Origin: Nostoc sp. NIES-4103
GTDB taxonomy: Bacteria > Cyanobacteriota > Cyanobacteriia > Cyanobacteriales > Nostocaceae
Length of the DNA stretch: 64,000 nt
Assembly: GCF_002368335.1 (NCBI RefSeq)
Contig: NZ_AP018288.1
Coordinates: forward strand, 5,721,059-5,785,058
Direction of reading: 5' to 3'
The stretch's first letter is position 1, and every line of letters begins with the position of its first letter. The position numbers were made by a program, and so were the translations under genes. Below, one piece after another: positions 54,342 to 63,378 of the stretch. The notes under the pieces were generated by a model. It saw only the letters and a program-made list of their open reading frames with translations, did no database searches and was not told where the DNA came from.

Positions 54342-55742
54342 ATGTTTATAGTTTCCAATTCTCATACGCGTGTATTCACCGCCCTGTGTTTTGTCAGTTT
54401 TCAAGTAGGTGTTTTCTTAACAACTACTTCCCAAACTGTTGTTGCTCAGCCTTTACCATCCCCCATAAATTCGCCACAGCAACCTGCCCCACTTTCGCCC
54501 AATCCCGTAACAGAGAACTCGCCAACCCAATTCCCCTCACCACCATCAAGTACCGAAGTTGTACCTCCCAATGCCAATAACGAATCTCCTCAATTCACCC
54601 GCTACCTTTTAGGCCCAGCAGATGTGATTAACGTTGTCTTTCAACGTCCTCCTGGGGCTTACCGTTTAGGGCCGGGAGATATCATCAGCGTTGTGGTTCA
54701 ACGCTTTCCAGATTTAAGTTTTCAAGCCTCTATTAATCCCGAAGGCAACATCACTGTCCCATTACTCGGCACAGTGTCGTTACAAGGTTTAACTTTGCAA
54801 GAAGCACAAGAAAAAATTCGCTTCTTACTCAATAAGTATGTAGTTAATCCTATAGTAGTATTATCTTTAACAGGGCAACGTCCAGATTTGAGTTTTCAAG
54901 CCCAAATTAATCCCGAAGGCAATATTGTCGTGCCGCAAGTCGGAACGGTTTCCTTAAAAGGCCTAAGTTTGGAAGAAGCACAAGAAAAAATTCGCTTGAG
55001 TTTAAGTAAGATTGTGGTAGAGCCGCTGTTGGCTGTATCACTAGTATCACCACGCCCAATTCAAGTTACCATTACCGGGGAAGTTTATCGCCCAGGAATT
55101 TATAGCGTTTCCCCAACAACACCCAGAGTCGCTGATGCTTTGCTGAGTGCTGGTGGTTCTACAATGACCGCAGATTTGCGGCAAGTGCAAGTGCGGCGCA
55201 AGTTAATCGATGGTTCTGTGATTTCACAAAATCTTGATTTGTATGCAGCATTGCAAAATGGCGACTCCCAGCCTACTTTACGCCTGCAAGACGGCGATGC
55301 CATAGTTATACCACGTCGTGAAGTCGGCACTGATGACGGTTATGACCGCAATTTAGTAGCGCGTTCATCCTTAGCCATACCACAGATTCGAGTCCGGGTT
55401 TTAAACTACGCTGCTGGAGGAATTGTGGTTCAAACCCTGCCTAATGGTAGTACTTTTGTAGACGCTTTGGGAGGAATTAATCTAGATGCTGCTAACCTCC
55501 GAGATATTGCCCTGGTTCGCTTTGATCCAGAACGAGGTAGAGCAATTACCCAAAAACTCGATGCGAAAAAGGCTCTTGCAGGTGATGTGGCTCAAAATGT
55601 GCCGCTTCAAGACAATGATGTTATTGTAGTTGGTCGCAACCTGATCACAAGAATTACCACTCTGTTTAGCACCATTACCCGACCTTTCTTTGATGTCCAA
55701 AGCTTTATTCGTTTCTTTGACATATTCGGCGGGTCAGATTAG
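54342..55742 (+). CDS. Polysaccharide export protein (Wza/SLBB family) with duplicated export domain
   Basis: A 466-residue protein with a signal peptide (VFTALCFVSFQVGVFL...VVAQ), a P/S-rich stretch, and a poly-export region. The unit P-DLSFQAxINPEGNI-VP-x-GTVSL-GL-EEAQEKIR occurs twice in tandem (~125-180 and ~185-240), also visible in the DNA. SLBB domains follow (~240-320 and ~345-430) with ITGEVYRPGIYSV. Wza-type proteins form the outer-membrane channel for capsule or exopolysaccharide. The start is the ATG at 54342; a TTG at 54330 is in frame. It is followed by the Wzc-like gene. Confidence 0.92.
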   Translation: MFIVSNSHTRVFTALCFVSFQVGVFLTTTSQTVVAQPLPSPINSPQQPAPLSPNPVTENSPTQFPSPPSSTEVVPPNANNESPQFTRYLLGPADVINVVFQRPPGAYRLGPGDIISVVVQRFPDLSFQASINPEGNITVPLLGTVSLQGLTLQEAQEKIRFLLNKYVVNPIVVLSLTGQRPDLSFQAQINPEGNIVVPQVGTVSLKGLSLEEAQEKIRLSLSKIVVEPLLAVSLVSPRPIQVTITGEVYRPGIYSVSPTTPRVADALLSAGGSTMTADLRQVQVRRKLIDGSVISQNLDLYAALQNGDSQPTLRLQDGDAIVIPRREVGTDDGYDRNLVARSSLAIPQIRVRVLNYAAGGIVVQTLPNGSTFVDALGGINLDAANLRDIALVRFDPERGRAITQKLDAKKALAGDVAQNVPLQDNDVIVVGRNLITRITTLFSTITRPFFDVQSFIRFFDIFGGSD

Positions 55743-55748
55743 TTGAGT

Positions 55749-55922
55749 ATATTATCTTGAGTTTTTGGCAGGAGCAGGGGAGATGAGGGAGCAGGGGAGC
55801 AGGGGTGCAGGGGTGCAGGGGACAAGGGGAGATGAGGGAGATGAGGGAGATGAGGGAGAAATAACAACTAACAACTAACAACTAACAACTAACAACTGAC
55901 AACTGACAACTGACAACTTTTT
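55749..55922. repeat. Mixed short tandem repeats between the wza-like and wzc-like genes
   Basis: GAGCAGGGGAGATGAGGGA and GGGGTGCAG units (55770-55858) are followed by about nine AACAACT/AACTGAC heptanucleotides (55861-55917). The gap has no gene. Confidence 0.85.
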
Positions 55923-55937
55923 ATATACGCCTCTGCC

Positions 55938-58112
55938 ATGACCCCACCAATTGTTAAGCGCTATCTTATTGCTTTTGAAAAGTACAAGTGGATTGGATTA
56001 GCCAGTTTTGGTTTAGTTGTAGTTGGATCAACGATAGTGGCTGTACAGCCAGAACCACCAGCTAGTTATATAGCTGACGGCGCACTCACCTACAATCGTC
56101 CACCCGTTTCTTTCTCGACAACAGGTAGCGAAATTCAGCAACAAGGGCAAGAATTGAGCGAGCAAATTTTGCTATCAGACGGGATTATCGAGCCTGTAGC
56201 AGCAAAGCTCAATGTCAAACCAAAAACCATTGGTACCAATGTCGCCCTGAAACTGCCGGAAAAAGCCAAGCCAGGAGAAGCAGCATCCACAATCATTGAT
56301 CTCAAATATAAAGATTCCGACCCGAAGCGTGCCCAAGAGGTATTGCAGGAATTGATGCAAGCGATGATCAAGTTGAGTGCTGATATCAATACAGGGCGAT
56401 TAAAAGCAATTATTCAAAAAATTAACGAACGTCTACCACAGGCTAAGTCAGAACTGCAAGCAGCAGAGAAGAAGTTAGAACAGTACGATCGCATTCAACG
56501 ACCTGCTATATTGGCAGCTGAAAATGGTAGCCTACTTGGTGCGGTTACCGCCAGCCAAGCTCAGCAACGACAAATTAAATTAACTATTACTGGAATTGAT
56601 GCCCAAATTCGCAGTCTACAAAATAAATTGGGTTTAAGCGTTAGCGGAGCTTATGTTTCTTCTGCTTTGAGTGCTGATCCCATTTTGGCCGAATTGCGAT
56701 CGCAAATCTACCAAAATGAAGCGCAAATTTCTTTGCTTCGTAAAGATTTACGTCCTGAACACCCAACGATGATTCAGTTGCAGCGTCAGAAAGAAGCTAA
56801 TGAAGAATTATTGCGACAACGTGCTGCTGAGGTGGTAGGTGGTATAGGTTCAACGGCCCCTCTAGCTGGAGATGTAACAGGTATTCGCGCCCAAAGCAAC
56901 TTAGATCCAGCCAGACAGCAGTTAGCAAACCAGATGGTAGCTTTGCAAACTCAGCTAGAAACGCTCCAACAACAATTAGCTGAACAAATTCGCGAAGAAG
57001 CACGGCTGCGGTATGAGTATTCTCAGATACCTAACAAGCAATTGGAGCGATCGCGCCTAGAACAGGAAGTAGGACTTAAAAAAGCTGTTTATGACCAAAT
57101 GCAAGCAAAGCTAACCGATGCTCAAACAGCAGAAGCCGAAACCGTTAGTAGTCTCAGCATTGCCAGAGTTCCCACTGTGATCAGTGATGCCAAACCGCCT
57201 AAGAGTGTGCCTGTCACCTTGGGCATTGGTAGTTTCCTAGGATTAGTAGTTGGTGGTGGTGTCATATTTTTATTGGGGTCGCTGGAAGGTACTTTCAAAA
57301 CTAAAGAAGATATCCGCGACAGTCTCAAGCAACGGGAAGTTACCCTGCTGGGAGAAATACCTTTGATGCCAGTGGATGATTTAGATAAAGATGCACTGCC
57401 AGTGTTATTTTCCCCAGATTCTGTTTATTTAGAGTTTTATGAAAAATTCCGCAGTAATTTACGCCGCCTTGGTGGTAATAACTTAAAGGTACTATTAATT
57501 ACTAGCACTGGCACTCAAGAAGGCAAGACAACAAGTGCTTATAACTTGGGTGTAGCTTGCGCTCGTGCTGGCAAAAGAACCTTAATTATCGAAACAGATT
57601 TGCGATCGCCCTCTGGTTCTTCATCGTTGAAAGTTGCTCCTGACCCCGATGCGACTATAGAACCCCTGCGCTATTACGCCAGGTTAAGTGAATGTGTCCG
57701 CCTAGTTCCAGATGTGGAAAATTTATACATTATTCCCAGTCCTGGCCCTGTGCGGCAATCCGCTGCTATTTTAGAATCCAGCGAAATGCGACGGCTGATG
57801 GAGGATGTACGTGAACGTTATGATTTAGTGATATTAGATACTCATCCCCTTAGCTTATCTAATGATGCTTTGTTAATTCAACCCTACAGTGATGGCATAG
57901 TTTTAGTCGCCCGACCAAACTATACACAAGAAAATATGTTAGGTGAAGCTATTGATCAATTAGTTGAATCTGAATTAGGGCTGTTAGGAGTGATTATTAA
58001 TGGTGCTGATATTCTTGTAGCTGCACCTCAACCAGCAGTTGCTTCATCCGTGAGAGAATCTGAAATTAGACAAGATGCAGAAGAAGTTTCTAGTAGTTTC
58101 AATAATAATTAA
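55938..58112 (+). CDS. Wzc-like polysaccharide co-polymerase / BY-kinase-like ATPase
   Basis: A 724-residue inner-membrane protein. An N-terminal Wzz domain (transmembrane ~18-37) has a long periplasmic coiled coil (~130-400). A second transmembrane segment (~425-445, VTLGIGSFLGLVVGGGVIFLLG) leads to a cytoplasmic P-loop domain with Walker A TGTQEGKTTSAYNLG, Walker A' LIIETDLRSP and Walker B DLVILDTHPL. The C-terminal tyrosine cluster of classical BY-kinases is absent; the protein ends in EIRQDAEEVSSSFNNN. It probably controls export and chain length of the polysaccharide with the upstream Wza-like protein. Confidence 0.92.
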   Translation: MTPPIVKRYLIAFEKYKWIGLASFGLVVVGSTIVAVQPEPPASYIADGALTYNRPPVSFSTTGSEIQQQGQELSEQILLSDGIIEPVAAKLNVKPKTIGTNVALKLPEKAKPGEAASTIIDLKYKDSDPKRAQEVLQELMQAMIKLSADINTGRLKAIIQKINERLPQAKSELQAAEKKLEQYDRIQRPAILAAENGSLLGAVTASQAQQRQIKLTITGIDAQIRSLQNKLGLSVSGAYVSSALSADPILAELRSQIYQNEAQISLLRKDLRPEHPTMIQLQRQKEANEELLRQRAAEVVGGIGSTAPLAGDVTGIRAQSNLDPARQQLANQMVALQTQLETLQQQLAEQIREEARLRYEYSQIPNKQLERSRLEQEVGLKKAVYDQMQAKLTDAQTAEAETVSSLSIARVPTVISDAKPPKSVPVTLGIGSFLGLVVGGGVIFLLGSLEGTFKTKEDIRDSLKQREVTLLGEIPLMPVDDLDKDALPVLFSPDSVYLEFYEKFRSNLRRLGGNNLKVLLITSTGTQEGKTTSAYNLGVACARAGKRTLIIETDLRSPSGSSSLKVAPDPDATIEPLRYYARLSECVRLVPDVENLYIIPSPGPVRQSAAILESSEMRRLMEDVRERYDLVILDTHPLSLSNDALLIQPYSDGIVLVARPNYTQENMLGEAIDQLVESELGLLGVIINGADILVAAPQPAVASSVRESEIRQDAEEVSSSFNNN

Positions 58113-58251
58113 ATAGGCGGGCAATGCCGTTATCATCCGGGTGACAGTAACAATCAATCTTCTTGGAATCGTTGCCTTACAATCGAACGGATTGTTTGAT
58201 AAGACTTATCGTCGATATTTTCGTAGCTGTTGTCAGTACCGTCAAGGTTAT

Positions 58252-59698
58252 CCCTTTTCTGTCACTTTCCGAAATAAGCAAGTAGTTTAAAAGCAAAATC
58301 ATCCAGAAGCGTAACAGGGTTTAAACTGATTCATCGCGGCAATTAAATGATTGAATCCCAGCAATAAATGTGAATTAGGAAAAATATTTAGCCAGGGATA
58401 AATTAACCAAAATAGTAAAAATGGTTGGATAATGAGACGCAGATTATTTAAAGTATTTTTCCATCCAGATTCATGGTTCCAATGGGAATGATTAGAAAAA
58501 TCAACTGAACTATGTTCTTGTGCCTCAGTCTCAAGTTGACGAGATTGATTTAAGCTTAAGAAGACTGGAGAATTTAAACTAATCATCGTGTATACACAAA
58601 AAATAATCTCCCACCACCTCTCAATATGTTGGAAATTAGTAAAACGGTAATCTGTCCAGCCTAGTTCTTGCTTACACTGTCGAAATCCATATTCTACCCA
58701 GGTTCTTAATCCATATAAGTCACCTAAGATTTTCTTGAGATTACCTTGCAGATTCGTCATCACGAAGGAGGTAGAATTTTCTGGCATGGTTTCTGGATCA
58801 GTAGTTATTTCCCAGTAAGTTATGGCTCTTTTTTTACCATAAATTATTTCTCGAATATATCTAGTCTCTGATGTTTGATTGCTAAATGTTCTCTCAAACT
58901 TACACCATCTATTTGCTCTAACGCTTTGCCCTGCTGGCAACCAGACTCCATGATTATTTCTAATTGAGACTACATAACCTAAGTTATATTCAGTCAGTTT
59001 TCTAATAAATTGGCTACTTTCACCATACAAACTATCAGCCAATACTAATTCAATATTGAAGTCTAATCCCATTAGCTCTGTAATTATCTCTGATGCTAAC
59101 TCTATTTTAGTTTTATATTTATCTGACTCTTTTAGTTTTCCTTTTGGTTTAAATACTTTGAAGATTAATGGAAAAGTTATATTAGCATAAACTCCATAGG
59201 CGTTCACGGAAACTATCCCATTATCTACTTTGCCTACGCTTCCCAAATATTGTCTAGCTACATAATCTGTCTTTTTACCTTTTTTCCTATCTCCTGTTTC
59301 ATCTATTACTACCGTAATTGCTTGACCATTTAATTTTCTTTTTATTTTCTTTAATCTTCTGCTTTTCAACTCATTTACCGACCAGTCTGAATTGGCTATA
59401 AAATGATGTAATGATTGGGCTGAATTTATACTTACTACTTTCGCTATTTCTGGTAATGATTTTCTTTTGATTGGAGAAATTATTCCTAAGTGTAAATATT
59501 TGAAACATTCATAATTTCTTACTTCTTTGAATAGGTCTTTGTACTCTGCACAATATTCATCTACGAGCGCAACTGTTGGCTGGGCATCTCTTGCCAAATG
59601 TTTCAGGATTTGTAGTTCTACATCCATTGCCCTGCTTACCTTCCAGAGTTTTTTCTTTTAATCCTTTTATTCAGAATACTCGGAAAGTGACACAAGAG
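58252..59698 (-). mobile_element. IS701-like insertion sequence (about 1.45 kb)
   Basis: One transposase gene is bounded by inverted ends sharing TGTCACTTTCCGA (58260 inward, and 59692 inward on the other strand). The element is flanked by direct repeats GGTTAT at 58246-58251 and 59699-59704. The size and single DDE transposase fit the IS701/IS4-type group. The insertion interrupts a host gene whose two halves join in frame when it is removed, showing a recent event. Confidence 0.85.
58299..59627 (-). CDS. IS701-family-like DDE transposase
   Basis: A 442-residue transposase. The first catalytic aspartate is in ITVVIDETGDRKKGKKTDYVARQYLG, the second in ELVLADSLYGES, and the glutamate in RTWVEYGFRQCKQELGWTDYR. 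The N-terminal YLHLGIISPIKRKSLPEIAKV and the YVARQYLGSVGKVDNGIVSV block are typical of IS701. The reading frame is full length, so it may be active. Confidence 0.93.
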   Translation of the reverse strand: MDVELQILKHLARDAQPTVALVDEYCAEYKDLFKEVRNYECFKYLHLGIISPIKRKSLPEIAKVVSINSAQSLHHFIANSDWSVNELKSRRLKKIKRKLNGQAITVVIDETGDRKKGKKTDYVARQYLGSVGKVDNGIVSVNAYGVYANITFPLIFKVFKPKGKLKESDKYKTKIELASEIITELMGLDFNIELVLADSLYGESSQFIRKLTEYNLGYVVSIRNNHGVWLPAGQSVRANRWCKFERTFSNQTSETRYIREIIYGKKRAITYWEITTDPETMPENSTSFVMTNLQGNLKKILGDLYGLRTWVEYGFRQCKQELGWTDYRFTNFQHIERWWEIIFCVYTMISLNSPVFLSLNQSRQLETEAQEHSSVDFSNHSHWNHESGWKNTLNNLRLIIQPFLLFWLIYPWLNIFPNSHLLLGFNHLIAAMNQFKPCYASG

Positions 59699-60239
59699 GG
59701 TTATGCCGACCGTAGAAAAGTCCAGTTACGAAATAAGCGTCAACACCATTACCTTTTTTTAAAAAAAGAAGATAACGCCCTTTCTGAAATGGTTGAACGC
59801 TTTCAACTGCACGGATATAGGGCTTTCCTGTCTGATCACTGACAATTACAACACTCTGTCCAATCTTAATCGTTTGATTTTTAAGATTAGAATCGCCTTT
59901 GAATACTTTTTTAACAGCCATATTTACCAATGATACAGCCGATAAAATTTCTCCATCCGCATCACGACTGATCAAAGGTTCTGCTTCTTCAAGAGATTGA
60001 TCAATTTTGCCAATGACAATTAGATCGGATTCCTGAATCAGTCCGTCTATGTCACTTGGTGCAACAAATGATGCGTGCAATCGCTGTACAGGAATTCTAT
60101 TAATCGTTTCAATCGAAGGCTGATAACGATTATTTGTACTTTGAGATGTTGTTGCTTTTGGCACTAAGGTAGAAAAAGCACCAATAACTGTAACGATTGT
60201 TGCAAGAATAGTTAATTTGACTCGCATCAATTTCCCCAT

Positions 60240-60654
60240 TTTCCTCGTAAATTGGATCTGTCCAAGTTTTCTACCGTTGCGTAAGTCCTAAGTAATACCG
60301 TTTATCTGTGAAGATGCACTTAATTTATGAAAGGAACCGCAAAGAACTCAAAGGGCACAAAGAAAGAGAATTAGAAGAGTGCAAGCTTATAGAGAATTGG
60401 TATAAGTCAAATTATCCTGCTCTTTGAACTAACCATTAAAAGTGCCCACCCTACAAACATATCAATAACGCAACTGGCGCAAAATATGAAAAAATAAGGC
60501 TACAGATTCAATCTGGTAAACCCAGATTGAATCTGGCTTTTTTAATTACGAATTACCCTTACGGGTGACGCTCGTTCCTCGCTACCGCTTCGCTAACGGC
60601 AGTTACTCCACTTGGGGAAACCCCTCTTGGCCGTACTGCCTCACGAATTACGAA
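60240..60654. other. Intergenic region with a dispersed repeat (about 60555-60645)
   Basis: No gene is supported. A hairpin CCAGATTGAATCTGG lies around 60518-60538, with a longer fold-back GATTCAATCTGG/CCAGATTGAATC followed by TTTTTT, a good terminator shape on the + strand. The GC-rich unit at 60555-60645 (CGGCAGTTACTCCACTTGGGG...) matches the family inserted in thiL and seen near 42750. Confidence 0.6.
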
Positions 60655-61404
60655 TTACGCATTACTTGCGTCTGCAAACCGCTTGTTAATCTCATCCCAG
60701 TTAAGGACATTCCACCAAGCATCTAAGTAATCAGCACGGCGGTTTTGATATTTCAGATAATAGGCATGTTCCCATACATCATTGCCAAAGATGGGATATT
60801 TGCCTTCACTGAGAGGACTATCTTGGTTGGCCGTAGTCGTTACCTCTAGCTTGCCATCTTTGTTGCGGACAAGCCAAACCCAACCACTACCAAAATGACC
60901 AGCACCAGCTTCGTTAAACTGTTTTTTGAAATCTGCAAAATTACCAAAATTTTCATTAATTGCTGATGCGATCGCCCCTGTGGGATCTCCACCACCTTTC
61001 GGCTTCATAATTTTCCAGAACATCGAGTGGTTGACATGTCCGCCACCATTATTTCGCACTGATTTGCGAATATCTTCTGGAACACTATTAAGATTTTTTA
61101 ACAATTCTTCAACTGTTTTACTTTTGAGTTCTGGATGTTTGTCTAATGCCGCATTCAGATTTTTTACATAAGCTGCATGGTGTTTATCGTGATGGAACTC
61201 CATAGTTCTATCATCGATGTATGGCTTGAGTGCGTTGTAGGGGTAGGGCAAAGGTGGCAATTTGATCGCTCCTGTTGTACTTGGTGTTGTACTGGCGGGT
61301 GTAGAATTTCCGCTAGGAGTTTGTGCTAAGGCACAAGCATCTAATGTAAAAGCACCTGCACCTGCACCGAGTAAAAACAAGAAATGGCGTCGATTAATAG
61401 TCAT
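60655..61404 (-). CDS. Exported Fe/Mn superoxide dismutase
   Basis: A 249-residue superoxide dismutase with an N-terminal Tat-type signal (RRHFLFLLGAGAGAFTLDAC; twin arginine). The cysteine in LDAC could be a lipidation site, though the -2 Asp is unusual. The mature part begins after a T/S-rich linker: LPPLPYPYNALKPYIDDRTMEFHHDKHHAAYV. Metal ligands are the histidines in MEFHHDKHH and GHVNHSMFW and the Asp/His in DVWEHAYYLKYQNRRADYL. GGGDPTGAIASAI fits the Mn-type. It would remove superoxide outside the cytoplasm or on the thylakoid. The ATG at 61404 is preferred over a TTG at 61422. Confidence 0.93.
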   Translation of the reverse strand: MTINRRHFLFLLGAGAGAFTLDACALAQTPSGNSTPASTTPSTTGAIKLPPLPYPYNALKPYIDDRTMEFHHDKHHAAYVKNLNAALDKHPELKSKTVEELLKNLNSVPEDIRKSVRNNGGGHVNHSMFWKIMKPKGGGDPTGAIASAINENFGNFADFKKQFNEAGAGHFGSGWVWLVRNKDGKLEVTTTANQDSPLSEGKYPIFGNDVWEHAYYLKYQNRRADYLDAWWNVLNWDEINKRFADASNA

Positions 61405-61471
61405 AAAACTTTTTGCAGCCAATCCATAAAATTTGTGGACAGTTTTTATTTTCTGAGATTCTGGCTACAAA

Positions 61472-61562
61472 AAATTAGGGACTGGGGAGTGGGGACTGGG
61501 GACTGGGGACTGGGAAAGAGTTTCCCAATACCCAATCCCTAATCCCCAATACCCAATGCCCT
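61472..61562. repeat. G-rich/C-rich fold-back short repeats between sod and icd
   Basis: GGGGACTGGGGACTGGG units (61472-61512) face CCCAATACCCAATCCC units (61526-61562) on the + strand, forming a potential hairpin in the 3' end of the icd transcript or the sod leader. Confidence 0.8.
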
Positions 61563-61563
61563 A

Positions 61564-62985
61564 TTACCCAAAATGCTGAATAATTGCCTCGGCAAATTCA
61601 GAACATTTCAAGGGTTCTACTGGTGGTTCTAGCAACCTGGCTAAATCGTAGGTGACTTGTCTATTAGCGATCGCATCCCCTAAACCTTTTTTAATTAGGT
61701 CTGCGGCTTCTTGCCAACCCAAATACTCCAGCATCATCACACCAGATAAAATCACTGAACCAGGATTAATTCTGTCTAAGCCAGCGTGTTTCGGTGCAGT
61801 GCCGTGGGTCGCTTCAAATATGGCACAGGCATCGCCAATATTTGCTCCTGGCCCCATTCCTAGCCCACCAACTATGGCGGCGGCTGCGTCAGACAAGTAA
61901 TCCCCATTCAAGTTCATTGTTGCCAGAATTGAATACTCATCTGGTCTAGTTTGGATTTGTTGAAAAATACTGTCAGCAATCCGGTCATTCACTAAAACTT
62001 TATCTTTCCATTTACCATTGCCATGGGTTGACCAGATTGAGTTAAGAACGTTTTCGACCTCCTTGACAATTTGCGCTTGCTTGTCCGCGGTTAAAGCATC
62101 AAAGCCTGGATCAATTTGACGGGCATTTTCTTCCAGAGAAATATGAGGATTTTTCTCTTTGTTACTTAAAATCCAAGATTCCCGTTCAGTAACAGTTTGT
62201 TCACGAAACTCAGTAGTTGCTAGTTCGTAACCCCAATCGCGGAAAGCGCCTTCGGTGTACTTCATGATGTTGCCTTTATGCACCAAAGTCACCTGTTGCT
62301 TGTGTTTGGGGAGTAGCAGCGCATGTTTAATGGCACGTCGGACTAGACGCTGAGAACCCTTTTTACTGATGGGTTTGATACCAATCCCAGCATCTAGGGG
62401 GATTTGCTTTTTACCATGTTCTGGTGTGGCGGGGATTAGTTCTTCGTTGAGGATTTTAATGAGGCGATCGCCAATTTCACTACCTTGACGCCACTCAATA
62501 CCCAAATAAATATCTTCTGTATTTTCCCGATAAACAATTACATCCAGTTTTTCGGGATTTTTGTGAGGTGAAGGCGTACCTGCATAGTAGCGGCAAGGAC
62601 GCACGCAAGCGTAGAGGTCAAAAATTTGCCGTAGCGCCACATTTAAAGAGCGAATACCACCACCGACAGGGGTAGTTAGAGGCCCTTTAATTGCCACACC
62701 ATATTCTTGAATTGCCGTCAGAGTATCTTCAGGTAAATACTGATAAGTACCGTATAATTCACATGCCTCATCCCCAGCATAAACCTTGAACCAACTAATT
62801 TGACGTTGGCCCTTATATGCCTTTGCTACCGCAGCATCTAGCACTTTTTGAGCCGCAGGCCAAATATCTATACCTGTGCCGTCACCCCGAATAAAAGGGA
62901 TAATTGGATTGTCTGGCACAATCGGTTCACCATTTTTAAAGGTGATTTTTGCTCCGGTTGTCGGGGGGGTAATCTTGTCGTACAT
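61564..62985 (-). CDS. icd: NADP-dependent isocitrate dehydrogenase
   Basis: A 473-residue enzyme of the bacterial icd family (decarboxylating), making 2-oxoglutarate, the carbon skeleton for ammonia assimilation and the nitrogen-status signal in cyanobacteria. Signatures: FIRGDGTGIDIWPAAQKVLDAAV, the substrate loop GGGIRSLNVALRQIFDLYACVRPCRYY, VYRENTEDIYLGIEW, LVHKGNIMKYTEGAFRDWGYELA and ATMNLNGDYLSDAAAAIVGGLGMGPGANIG. It is longer than E. coli Icd by an insertion near residues 260-330, usual for cyanobacteria. Confidence 0.97.
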   Translation of the reverse strand: MYDKITPPTTGAKITFKNGEPIVPDNPIIPFIRGDGTGIDIWPAAQKVLDAAVAKAYKGQRQISWFKVYAGDEACELYGTYQYLPEDTLTAIQEYGVAIKGPLTTPVGGGIRSLNVALRQIFDLYACVRPCRYYAGTPSPHKNPEKLDVIVYRENTEDIYLGIEWRQGSEIGDRLIKILNEELIPATPEHGKKQIPLDAGIGIKPISKKGSQRLVRRAIKHALLLPKHKQQVTLVHKGNIMKYTEGAFRDWGYELATTEFREQTVTERESWILSNKEKNPHISLEENARQIDPGFDALTADKQAQIVKEVENVLNSIWSTHGNGKWKDKVLVNDRIADSIFQQIQTRPDEYSILATMNLNGDYLSDAAAAIVGGLGMGPGANIGDACAIFEATHGTAPKHAGLDRINPGSVILSGVMMLEYLGWQEAADLIKKGLGDAIANRQVTYDLARLLEPPVEPLKCSEFAEAIIQHFG

Positions 62986-63378
62986 AATTTACATACTCCT
63001 GAATGATACGCCGTTAGGTTGGGTACTGGGTATTGGGTACTGGGTACTGGCGACTGGCGACTGGGGACTGGGAATTGGGCATTGGGAATTGGGCATTAGT
63101 TATTTCTCCCTCATCTCCCTCATCCCCCTCATCTCCCTCATCTCCCCATCTCCCCATCTCCCCAGTCCCTAGTCCCCAGTCCCCAGTCCCCTATAAAGCA
63201 GATTTTCCCCCTATTCCCCGTTGTACATTATTTGGGGCTAAAGTATGGGATTGGGTTAAGCGATCGCAATTTTTGTACGATCAAAAATAGTAAACTACTT
63301 TTCGCTATCAGTGCTTCGCTTTAAAGAATGCCCGATAGCTGATCGCTTTCTCACGCTGACGCTAACACGAGTAATGGC
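62986..63378. repeat. Intergenic short repeats upstream of icd (63017-63190) and GUN4 leader
   Basis: GGGTACTGGGTATTGGG units (63018-63095), then CTCATCTCCCTCATC units (63107-63160) and CCCCAGTCCC units (63160-63190) form a G-rich/C-rich pair. Two frames through them only follow the repeats. After 63200 a HIP1 octamer and a small inverted segment lie before the GUN4 start. Its promoter was not recognised. Confidence 0.7.

Larger units (their letters stand above)
58154..60239 (-). pseudogene. Gene for a secreted hypothetical protein, split by an IS element
   Basis: The 5' part (60239-59699) encodes a signal peptide (LTILATIVTVIGAFSTLV) and a domain with DIDGLIQESDLIVIGKIDQ and KGRYLLFLKKGN, up to FYGRHN. 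The 3' part (58251-58154) continues LDGTDNSYENIDDKSYQTI and ends QRFQED before a TGA. Removing the IS plus one copy of the 6-base direct repeat (ATAACC on this strand) restores one open frame of ~215 codons. As it stands the gene is truncated and its last residues come from the IS end. Function unknown. Confidence 0.85.

Noticed and set aside
59576..59842. A + strand frame across the IS right end
   Set aside because: It is antisense to the transposase start and the interrupted gene, with no signals of its own.
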